Part shown: positions 1 through 6,964 of the stretch, piece by piece
Numbering within the stretch: position 1 is the stretch's first letter
Layout: each line of letters starts with the position of its first letter
From: Bacteroidales bacterium
GTDB taxonomy: Bacteria > Bacteroidota > Bacteroidia > Bacteroidales > JAADJA01
Length of the DNA stretch: 64,000 nucleotides
Direction: 5' to 3'
NCBI GenBank assembly: GCA_020052415.1
Contig: JAGVPB010000066.1
Coordinates: forward strand, 1-64,000
Notes under the pieces: model-generated
What the model was told of the DNA's origin: nothing
Seen by the model: the letters and a program-made list of their open reading frames with translations, nothing else
Databases searched by the model: none
Position numbers and translations under genes: made by a program

Positions 1-1047
1 AGTAAGGACCTTGGATTTAATAAGGATAACCTTATAATCATGCAGTTGCAGGATAAAGATATCCTGTCCAAAACCAAAGCTTTTAAGGAAGAACTGTTAT
101 TAAACCCGGATATTCTGGTCGTCAGTAATTCAAACGGGGTTCCCGGTTTGATTAACTGGATTCAAACCATGAGGATAGAGCAACCCGGCGGAATGGAAGA
201 ACGTGCTATTCTGCTGGCAAAATCGGATTATGATTTTGCAAGGCTGTTACAACTTGATTTTGCTGAAGGCAGGGATTTTGATAAAAATATGGGAACGGAT
301 GCTTTGGAAGCCGTAATTATAAATCAAACAGCGGCTGAAAATTTCGGCTGGGGAAAGGATGCAATAGGGAAAAAAATACATTATGGATTCGGGCAGGATA
401 AAACCGGGGGCAGGATGCTGAAAGTGATCGGGGTAGTCAAAGACTTTCATTTTAAATCATTGCATAATGCCATCGAACCTATTGTTTTTTTCCCGGAAGA
501 AAGCCAGGGCTACCTGCTCACCTGCAGGATAGTCCCGGGAACATTTGAGCAGACGATTCATTACATCGAACAAAAATGGAAAAGTTTCGGGATTAAACAG
601 CCCTTCAATTACAAATTGATGACTGCTTCAATGGATGACATGTATGAGGCAGAAAATAAAATTGCCATCATCATCCGCATCACAACATTCATTACAATAT
701 TCATTGCATTGCTCGGCTTGCTGGGATTGTCATCCTTTATTGCCGAACAAAAGACCAAAGAAGTCGGTCTCAGAAAGGTGCATGGAGCCACTGTTGCCAA
801 TATATTATTACTGCTTTATAAAGATTTTGCCCGGTTGATCCTCATTGCATTTGTGGTTGCAGCACCTATCGCCTGGTGGCGTCTGAGCATCTGGCTCGAA
901 ACTACCTTTATTTATTTCCGGGAGCCGCAATGGTTTGCATTTGTATTGGCGGGCGCTTTAGCTTTTATCATCGGACTTGGCAGTATCAGTTTTCATATTA
1001 TCAGGGTTGCTTCAAGGAATCCTGTAGAGGCGATAAAGTATGAGTAG
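1..1047 (+). CDS. FtsX/MacB-type ABC transporter permease, C-terminal part (cut by window edge)
   Basis: The reading frame is open from the first base, so this is the 3' half of a longer gene; the first ATG at 40 is internal. The visible 349 residues hold the end of one periplasmic MacB_PCD-like domain and the final FtsX domain, with three or four membrane segments starting near the stretch IAIIIRITTFITIFIALLGL. The motif TKEVGLRKVHGA after the first of these helices and the tail NPVEAIKYE match the three full permeases at 12.6-20.1 kb, which end NPVKAIRYE, NPVDTIKYE and DPVYAIKYE. Members of this family act with a LolD/MacB-like ATPase to drive export or signalling across the envelope. No ATPase is visible beside this copy; it may lie upstream of the window. 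The substrate is unknown. Confidence 0.9.
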   Translation, partial: SKDLGFNKDNLIIMQLQDKDILSKTKAFKEELLLNPDILVVSNSNGVPGLINWIQTMRIEQPGGMEERAILLAKSDYDFARLLQLDFAEGRDFDKNMGTDALEAVIINQTAAENFGWGKDAIGKKIHYGFGQDKTGGRMLKVIGVVKDFHFKSLHNAIEPIVFFPEESQGYLLTCRIVPGTFEQTIHYIEQKWKSFGIKQPFNYKLMTASMDDMYEAENKIAIIIRITTFITIFIALLGLLGLSSFIAEQKTKEVGLRKVHGATVANILLLLYKDFARLILIAFVVAAPIAWWRLSIWLETTFIYFREPQWFAFVLAGALAFIIGLGSISFHIIRVASRNPVEAIKYE

Positions 1048-1164
1048 AGTATTTGACAACCATTTCATTCGAAATTACTCAATATTTCTGTTAAAACATT
1101 ATTTCAGCTTTGACCAATTGACTAACTAACAGTTAGCTCAAAGTTTTTTGTAAATTTTGTGTAC

Positions 1165-1198
1165 ATAACCGACAAATATACGTAAATTTGTCGGTTAT
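1165..1198. promoter_or_regulatory. Perfect 13-bp inverted repeat overlapping a Bacteroidota -7 box
   Basis: The arms ATAACCGACAAAT (1165-1177) and ATTTGTCGGTTAT (1186-1198) are exact reverse complements around an 8-base spacer. The right arm contains most of TAAATTTG (1183-1190), which fits the TAnnTTTG -7 consensus. A TTG at 1157-1159 could be the -33 element, although the 23-nt spacing is slightly long. The ATG of the AAA ATPase is 10 bases downstream of the right arm. A dimeric regulator bound here would block the promoter, so an operator is the simplest reading; a cruciform or transposon end is the alternative. Confidence 0.6.
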
Positions 1199-1208
1199 AA
1201 ACGACATT

Positions 1209-2330
1209 ATGATAACAAGACTTTTATATGAGCTATTAAATAAGAGGCTCTTCACAGGGAAAACTATTTTGTTATTAGGTCCCAGGCAAGCTGGAAAGAC
1301 GACTCTCCTGAAAATGATTCAAAATGCAAATCCCGATAAATCGATTTGGATAAATGCTGACAATCCTGACGACAGAGAAATGTTAAATAGTATTAACTCA
1401 GTAAGGGCACTTGAAATATTTCCGCCAAAATCATTGGTAATAATAGATGAAGCACAGCCCCTTGAAAACTCAGGATTAACATTAAAAATCATTCATGATA
1501 GTTGTCCGGAAATTCAAATTATTGCATCTGGTTCAAGTTCCTTTGAACTCACTGATAAAATCAAAGAATCACTGACCGGGAGAAAATGGTCCTATATTTT
1601 ATATCCTATTTCGTTTGAAGAATTGGCTAATCATTCTGGCAAATTTGAATTGTTACGTTCACTGGAAACGCGTCTTATTTATGGTTCTTATCCTGAAGTG
1701 ATCAACCGGAACGGACAGGAAAAAGAAACACTTTATGAACTGGTTTCTGATTATTTATATAAGGATATTTTTCGCGTCAAAGAAATCAGGAAACCTGATT
1801 TGGTTGAAAAACTTGTAAAAGCACTAGCCTTCCAGGTTGGCAATCAGGTTTCATTTAGCGAACTATCCCAAATGATTCAAGCTGATAAAGAAACCATTGA
1901 AAGGTATATTTATCTGCTGGAGGAAGCCTACATCATCTTTCGGTTATCGTCATTTGCCAGGAATCTCAGAAATGAGCTTAAATTTTCAAAGAAAATTTAT
2001 TTCGTTGATAATGGAATAAGGAATGCAGTAATTAATCAGTTCAATCCGCTTTCCATTCGCAACGATACCGGAGCTTTATGGGAAAACCTGATTATTTCTG
2101 AACGGCGAAAGAAGATTGAATATGAAAAACTCCATAGGAATATTTATTTTTGGCGTACACACAGGCAACAAGAGATTGATTATCTGGAGGAATACGATGG
2201 GAAAATTTATGCCTTTGAGTTCAAATGGCGATCTCCAAAAAGTCTCAAGCCTCCTTCAGCATTTGTTTCTGCTTATCCAGATTCAGAATTTAAAATTATC
2301 AGTAAAGATAACTTTTGGGAATTTATTTAA
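1209..2330 (+). CDS. AAA-family ATP-binding protein (AAA_14 / DUF4143 type)
   Basis: The product has about 373 residues. The N-terminal P-loop reads LLLGPRQAGKTTLL, followed by a Walker B-like LVIIDEAQ and the sensor-like IIASGSSSFEL; this is the usual AAA_14 arrangement. The C-terminal part, with YLLEEAYIIFRL and the late WRTHRQQEIDYL, matches the DUF4143 domain, whose end resembles PD-(D/E)XK nucleases (E...EFKW). Family members are abundant in Bacteroidota and archaea, often in accessory regions; their cellular role is not settled. The frame could open at a TTG at 1188, but that codon lies inside the palindrome and promoter, so ATG 1209 is preferred. The gene stands alone and converges with the oxidoreductase gene downstream. 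Confidence 0.88.
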   Translation: MITRLLYELLNKRLFTGKTILLLGPRQAGKTTLLKMIQNANPDKSIWINADNPDDREMLNSINSVRALEIFPPKSLVIIDEAQPLENSGLTLKIIHDSCPEIQIIASGSSSFELTDKIKESLTGRKWSYILYPISFEELANHSGKFELLRSLETRLIYGSYPEVINRNGQEKETLYELVSDYLYKDIFRVKEIRKPDLVEKLVKALAFQVGNQVSFSELSQMIQADKETIERYIYLLEEAYIIFRLSSFARNLRNELKFSKKIYFVDNGIRNAVINQFNPLSIRNDTGALWENLIISERRKKIEYEKLHRNIYFWRTHRQQEIDYLEEYDGKIYAFEFKWRSPKSLKPPSAFVSAYPDSEFKIISKDNFWEFI

Positions 2331-2357
2331 CTGACTTGCTTCAGTAAGTGAAATAAT

Positions 2358-2379
2358 CCTTGAACCCGAAACCTTGAAC
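2358..2379. repeat. Heptanucleotide repeat, three units (CCTTGAA type)
   Basis: The gap between two convergent genes holds CCTTGAA, CCCGAAA and CCTTGAA in direct succession (2358-2378). It is one of several intergenic sites in this window with a 7-nt period and a site-specific unit. Confidence 0.5.
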
Positions 2380-5300
2380 TATTTAAACGCCTTCTCCGGC
2401 ATCCCGTCGCCTTTCATGGAGAGTCTTTCAAAGTAAACCGGAACCTCTTTTCCAGTAATCTTATCCACAAACATTTTGGCAAGGTATTGTCCCAGCATAT
2501 AACCCTGTCCCCTAAGTCCGATAAATAAGCCCAGCTCAGGATCAATGACCATTCTGGGTTCTACATAATAACCTGCCCAAACCGCCTGGAATCCCACTGA
2601 CGACAATTCCGGGATCCAGTTTACAAATACTTCTGATGCGATCTCGATAAAATCCTTTGAGTTGATCTTCAGGTTTGAACCGGTTTCGGTTGGTTCCACT
2701 GCCGGTGAGGCACACCCGATGATCTGCCCGGTTTCGGCCAGCTGCTGGCCATAAACAGCAGTAAATCCTTTGTATCTTCTTCGGTCAATGATCATGGGCA
2801 ACGGAATTCCGTTGTTCCCTAACATCGGCAACCGGCGCGTGATGAATGCCTGGTGCTTCACAGGATAAATTCCGGTTTCTATATTCAGTTTCCTGGCAAA
2901 TTTATCCCCTTCGGGTCCGAGGGCATTGATGAAGGTTTCCGTTTCGAACTCGATGTATTTCTTTTCATGATCCTGAACCAGGACAAAATATTTCGAACCT
3001 TCCTTCCTCACATCGGTCAATTTACAATCTTCCAGTATCCTCCCGCCTTTTTCAATTCCGATCCTGCGGATCAGGTCAATGACTCTGCCGGGAGTAGCCT
3101 GCCAGCAGTTTTTTGTGATCAAAGCCGCAAGGTAGGTATCGAGGTTTGGATTGATATGAGCCGAAATCTCTTTTCTGAAATCCTTAGGTTGGATCATACG
3201 TGCATCCGACCAGGCCATGGAGGCTTCGAGTGCCTTGTACATCTGTTTATCATGGGCAAAAGTCACGTAGTTGATCGGATGGAAATCAATGTTTTTGATT
3301 TTATGAAGCTCTTTGAATATCTCAAGATTATGAACCGCAATGTCTGATAGCTCAGGAACACTGAAATTAGGACGGCCTCCGGCAATATTCCGCCATGATG
3401 CGCCCCGGCCGTAATTCAGTAGCACCGGCTCTTTCCCGGCTTCGGCAAGATACCGGAACAATGCCGATCCGCCAATCCCGCCTCCAGCTACAAGGGCAGT
3501 TACTTTTTGCCGTACAGGTTTATTTCCGTTCACACTCACAATAATATTTTCATGAACATCTTTAGGATAAAGATCGCCCATGGCTATCTGGTTCGAAAGG
3601 GGTCCGCGTGGTGTAGGTTCCCCAACTATGGAAATGCCGTGTGACCGGATGGTCTGCTTTAAACGTGGGATGCAGCGCTTTCCACGGCAGGCGCCCATTC
3701 CAAGGCGTGTTGTATGCTTGATTTCATCCACCGAAATAAATTTCCGGTCGCCGACAACTTCGAGAATTTCATTCAGTCTTACATCATCACAATGACAGAC
3801 ATAGGTTTCGGATGCTACCTCCCCGGCTTTTTTAAATTCAATGGATTCAGGATAATTTGTCCTGACGATAAATCCCCTTACCGCAACCAGTTTATCACCC
3901 GAAATATGCGTTGCCTGTATCCGCGCTATGTTGGTTTTATTACTTTTCCTCAGGATTTTGGCAATCACGCCTTCTCCAAGAATATTCCCGTTGTTGTCAA
4001 CCAGGTAAACCTCTTCACCTTCCTGAACCTCATATTCTATGGGCATAAAAAGCCAATCCTTTTTCAGATTGTAACCGAAAATAGCGAGTCCGGGGCACTG
4101 ATAAACACAATCCATGCAGCCGACACACTTTTCGAAATCTATTTTCGGGACAGTGCTTGTGGATGTTTTGGTGATGGCTCCATGCGGACAGGCAAATTCA
4201 CAGGGATTACAGGCAAAACCGTACAGGCAGTCGATCTTTACGAATGGCTTTTCGAGCATTCTCTCTTTAGTTGGAACAAAAGGGCTTTCGATAACCCGGG
4301 TCGGATGCTGCTGCGAGTCAATATATTCCTTCGAAACGGCAAGAAATTCTTCATAGCGGTATGGATGATCCATCTCTTCGAGAATTTCGAAAGCGACCTG
4401 CTTTCCTCGAAGCACGGCGCTGGTTCCTTCGCCAATGCGGATGGCATCGCCGGCTCCAAAACATTTTCTGCCAAATATCTCATTCCCTTTGATCAGTAAC
4501 TGGTCATCTGAAACGAGGCCGGTGCAGATGTTGATGGCATCTATTCCGTCAATCACTTTTTCAGTTCCGGGTATTGGCTGGAAGTTTATACATTCGGCTA
4601 CTACAACGCCGGTTATCCCTGTGTGTTCCTCATTTGGAATGGCTTTCAGGAGAATATGAGATAAAATAACTGGAATTCCAAGCCTTCTCACGCGGTTTGC
4701 CTGAACCGGAAATCCACCTTCAAAGGGCTGTGCCTCGATGATGGCTTTTACTTTCGCGCCTGCCTGCATCAGTTGATATGAGGTCAGGTAACCGATGTTT
4801 CCGGCGCCGACGGTCAGCACATTTTTTCCGAGAAGCGTAAACTCGTTGTTCATCATTTTCTGAACCACCGCAGCCGTATAGACTCCGGGCAGGTCGTCGT
4901 TTTCGAATGTCGGCATGAATGGAACCGCTCCTGTTGCAATCACAAGGTATTCGGCATCCACATAATAAATTTCATTGGTACGGATATTTTTCAAAGCAAG
5001 CCTGTTCCCTTCGAGGATATCCCAAACGGTTGAATCGAGGAATATGCCTGTGGGATCATCACCTGCTAATGTTTTGGCGATATCGAAACCCCGCATGCCG
5101 CCGAATTTCTTTTCCTTTTCGAAAAAGAAAAACTGGTGGGTTTGCATGGTGAACTGCCCGCCGATCTTATCGTTGTTGTCAATGACAATGTTGTCAATAT
5201 TATGCTTTTTCAATTCCTCGCGGGTAGCAAGTCCGGCAGGGCCGGCGCCGATGATGGCAACGGTGGTTTTATAAACATTGACGGCTTTTTGCTTATCAAC

Positions 5301-5609
5301 TTTCGTTGGCTCAGGGGTAAATTCCGAGGGTATTTCGCTCACATCTTTTACATCATCTACTTTCGTGATGCATATCCTCTTGACTTCGCCGTTGACGAGC
5401 ATTTCGCAGGCGCCGCACTTGCCGATACCGCATTCAAGGCTTCGGTTACGGTGTTTCAGGCTGTGGCTGTGGACCGGAAAGCCGGACTGATGCAGGGCGG
5501 CGGCGATGGTGAATCCTTTTTCGCCTGTAACAATGTTGCCGTTGAAACGAAAGCTGACTTTCTCTGCTTGCGGTACTACGAGTATAGGGTGTTCTTCAAT
5601 TTTATACAT
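2379..5609 (-). CDS. Fused iron-sulfur flavoprotein dehydrogenase (HcnABC / sarcosine-oxidase-like domains in one chain)
   Basis: The 1076-residue chain joins parts that are usually separate subunits. Residues about 18-90 are a Fer2_4-type [2Fe-2S] domain with Cys60, 65, 68 and 80. From about 115 a pyridine-nucleotide-disulfide oxidoreductase domain has the FAD motif GAGPAGL and a second Rossmann motif VGAGNIGY. Near 465-515 two 4Fe-4S motifs follow; the second is canonical (CVGCMDCVYQCP), the first has five residues between its first two cysteines instead of two. A BFD-like [2Fe-2S] domain (CHCDD...CRGKRC) lies near 604-645, and a DAO-type FAD oxidase domain (GGGIGGS) runs from about 705 to the end. 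Known relatives oxidise glycine, sarcosine, proline derivatives or opines; the substrate here is unknown. The longer frame starts at a TTG; ATG 5609, five codons later, is preferred. Confidence 0.85.
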   Translation of the reverse strand: MYKIEEHPILVVPQAEKVSFRFNGNIVTGEKGFTIAAALHQSGFPVHSHSLKHRNRSLECGIGKCGACEMLVNGEVKRICITKVDDVKDVSEIPSEFTPEPTKVDKQKAVNVYKTTVAIIGAGPAGLATREELKKHNIDNIVIDNNDKIGGQFTMQTHQFFFFEKEKKFGGMRGFDIAKTLAGDDPTGIFLDSTVWDILEGNRLALKNIRTNEIYYVDAEYLVIATGAVPFMPTFENDDLPGVYTAAVVQKMMNNEFTLLGKNVLTVGAGNIGYLTSYQLMQAGAKVKAIIEAQPFEGGFPVQANRVRRLGIPVILSHILLKAIPNEEHTGITGVVVAECINFQPIPGTEKVIDGIDAINICTGLVSDDQLLIKGNEIFGRKCFGAGDAIRIGEGTSAVLRGKQVAFEILEEMDHPYRYEEFLAVSKEYIDSQQHPTRVIESPFVPTKERMLEKPFVKIDCLYGFACNPCEFACPHGAITKTSTSTVPKIDFEKCVGCMDCVYQCPGLAIFGYNLKKDWLFMPIEYEVQEGEEVYLVDNNGNILGEGVIAKILRKSNKTNIARIQATHISGDKLVAVRGFIVRTNYPESIEFKKAGEVASETYVCHCDDVRLNEILEVVGDRKFISVDEIKHTTRLGMGACRGKRCIPRLKQTIRSHGISIVGEPTPRGPLSNQIAMGDLYPKDVHENIIVSVNGNKPVRQKVTALVAGGGIGGSALFRYLAEAGKEPVLLNYGRGASWRNIAGGRPNFSVPELSDIAVHNLEIFKELHKIKNIDFHPINYVTFAHDKQMYKALEASMAWSDARMIQPKDFRKEISAHINPNLDTYLAALITKNCWQATPGRVIDLIRRIGIEKGGRILEDCKLTDVRKEGSKYFVLVQDHEKKYIEFETETFINALGPEGDKFARKLNIETGIYPVKHQAFITRRLPMLGNNGIPLPMIIDRRRYKGFTAVYGQQLAETGQIIGCASPAVEPTETGSNLKINSKDFIEIASEVFVNWIPELSSVGFQAVWAGYYVEPRMVIDPELGLFIGLRGQGYMLGQYLAKMFVDKITGKEVPVYFERLSMKGDGMPEKAFK

Positions 5610-5647
5610 AAAGAATACTTTCAAATCAATGGCGTCAAAAATAGAAA

Positions 5648-5666
5648 TTGTTAAATGAATAACAAG
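5648..5666. repeat. 19-bp direct repeat, left copy (flanks the VapBC-like pair)
   Basis: TTGTTAAATGAATAACAAG recurs exactly at 6671-6689, about 1 kb away on the same strand. Each copy is also a small palindrome (TTGTTA/TAACAA). The two copies bracket the toxin-antitoxin pair. Confidence 0.7.
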
Positions 5667-5671
5667 TATTA

Positions 5672-5699
5672 GTTTCAGGTTTAAAGTTTAAAGTTTCAG
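5672..5699. repeat. Heptanucleotide repeat, four units (GTTTCAG/GTTTAAA)
   Basis: GTTTCAG, GTTTAAA, GTTTAAA and GTTTCAG follow one another with no gap upstream of the oxidoreductase gene. The remaining bases to 5834 form no recognisable gene. Confidence 0.6.
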
Positions 5700-5834
5700 G
5701 CTGGGCATGAGCACGAGAAAAATAGCAGTGAGGCACGAAATAGAAGGCTAAGGCACAAGACTGCAGCACAAATGCATGTACACAAATCTTGCCAGATGGA
5801 GAAAGATTGCAACAGCAGGATGCTCCAGATAGAA

Positions 5835-6212
5835 TTACTTAAGGATTTCTAAATCCCTGATCTTATCAAAATGCTTTATGTTTAAAGTAGCAATTGGAAT
5901 CTTATAAGTTAAAGCGGTTGCACCAATAAAAATATCGGCTAAATCAATCATTTTATTTAATTTCAGTAAATTTGAATGTACTTCAATTGCTGTCTTTGAA
6001 CAGTTTTTGTCAAACGGCAGGACTAATAAATTATCACTCAATTTATTCCAAAAGTCGTAATGGGATTTTCGATTTCCTATTCCAATTTCATAGTAAGTTA
6101 TTGAAGAAATGCATAAATCATTATGAATTCCTGATAATGAAAAGAATGATGTTTTCCTTTTATCTTTTTTTCTGAATAATTCAATTAAGATCGAAGAATC
6201 TAAAAGTATCAT
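5835..6212 (-). CDS. vapC: PIN-domain toxin (VapC-like)
   Basis: The 125-residue protein has PIN-domain hallmarks: an N-terminal hydrophobic strand ending in Asp (MILLDSSILIELF), a conserved Glu after the second strand (TYYEIGIG), and the C-terminal acidic motif LADIFIGATAL. VapC toxins are ribonucleases that cut specific tRNAs or rRNA and are held inactive by their antitoxin. The start ATG overlaps the last four bases of the upstream gene (ATGA), the usual translational coupling of an antitoxin-toxin pair. All expected acidic positions appear present, so it is probably intact. Confidence 0.88.
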   Translation of the reverse strand: MILLDSSILIELFRKKDKRKTSFFSLSGIHNDLCISSITYYEIGIGNRKSHYDFWNKLSDNLLVLPFDKNCSKTAIEVHSNLLKLNKMIDLADIFIGATALTYKIPIATLNIKHFDKIRDLEILK

Positions 6213-6436
6213 GCAATTCTGGAATTATTGATTTGATTTCTAGCATCTTGAAAGTCGTTTAAATCAGTATCAGACCATACCGGAGCATTGAGTATCAACT
6301 CTCTGATTTTTTCTGATGATCTTTTGGTAGATATTTCTGATTGCAACGTATTAGTCAGTCTTTCAAGGTCTTCTTTTGGAAGCTGATGTATTAGTTTCAA
6401 TATCTGTTTATATTCAATGTCAATTCTTAATTCCAT
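6209..6436 (-). CDS. Antitoxin partner of the PIN toxin
   Basis: This 75-residue, mostly helical and charged protein lies directly upstream of the PIN toxin gene and overlaps it by four bases. Its stretch IHQLPKEDLERLTNTLQSEI is typical of the short antitoxins paired with Bacteroidota PIN toxins; the C-terminal part with PVWSDTDLNDFQDARNQI would wrap the toxin. The N-terminus probably binds DNA for autorepression. A TAnnTTTG box (TATCTTTG, complement of 6456-6463) lies 20 bases upstream of the start. The assignment rests mainly on operon position and size. Confidence 0.75.
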   Translation of the reverse strand: MELRIDIEYKQILKLIHQLPKEDLERLTNTLQSEISTKRSSEKIRELILNAPVWSDTDLNDFQDARNQINNSRIA

Positions 6437-6440
6437 CGTA

Positions 6441-6463
6441 TTGTAAGTTTAAGTACAAAGATA
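6441..6463 (-). promoter_or_regulatory. Candidate promoter and operator of the vapBC-like pair
   Basis: On the minus strand TATCTTTG (complement of 6456-6463) fits the Bacteroidota -7 box. Arms TTGTA (6441-6445) and TACAA (6454-6458) form a short inverted repeat between the box and the start codon, a plausible antitoxin operator. No good -33 TTG was seen. Confidence 0.4.
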
Positions 6464-6670
6464 GAACAATATTTTTTGAAAAGGTTTTTTGTTTGGTAGC
6501 TTTTAAAGCCTGGCGTATGGGTAAAAGTGCATTTTCCATTTTCTCCCTGGCCGGACGAAGAGAGATACTCTACTGAAACTCCTTCAAAATTTGAACGCAA
6601 CTCATGACGGAAGTAGGGAGTTTTTATTGCAAGAGCGACGAAGTCAGGAGGCTTTGACAAACAGGGGAAG

Positions 6671-6689
6671 TTGTTAAATGAATAACAAG
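6671..6689. repeat. 19-bp direct repeat, right copy
   Basis: This is identical over 19 bases to 5648-5666. The segment between the copies carries the complete vapBC-like pair and its promoter, as expected for a small inserted or excisable unit, though the repeats could also be independent copies of a dispersed palindrome. Confidence 0.7.
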
Positions 6690-6746
6690 AAAAAGTGACT
6701 AAAATGACTAAAGTGAGGGGCACAGGATTGAGCAGGGTGTGATTTG

Positions 6747-6848
6747 AACCACAGAGGGCACAGAGATTTTACGCAGGGGACATGGAGAAAATGGGAATGG
6801 GTTTTTTATCACATAGAATCATAGAAACATAGGTTGCACATAGGGCAG
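6747..6848. repeat. Degenerate short-period repeat cluster (CACAGAG / CATAGAA words)
   Basis: Words such as CACAGAGGG, CACAGAGAT, CATAGAAT, CATAGAAA and CACATAGGG recur at roughly 9-base spacing in non-coding DNA downstream of the sorting-domain protein gene. Confidence 0.45.
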
Positions 6849-6964
6849 TGAGCGGGGAACGAAATACCTGCCGGCTTTGCTGACGCTAAGTAGGCTTGAA
6901 GTCCTTCGGCCTTCGAGTTATAAAAGGGATGGCAAAAATTAAAGCCAGAGCCAGAAAAATTTCT

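Larger units (their letters stand above)
6464..6964. other. Intergenic stretch without genes, repeat-rich
   Basis: No convincing gene is present. Short open frames here run through repeat debris and lack family features. The stretch holds the right copy of the 19-bp direct repeat (6671-6689) and a degenerate repeat cluster at 6747-6848. Confidence 0.6.

Noticed and set aside
3714-4499. A 261-codon open frame on the plus strand
   Set aside because: It is antisense to the fused oxidoreductase, has no family features and is explained by the codon use of the real gene. Similar antisense frames at 2853-3347 and 5136-5654 were dropped for the same reason.
6427-6723. A 98-codon minus-strand frame
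   Set aside because: It overlaps the antitoxin start and promoter and runs through the 19-bp repeat; no family features.
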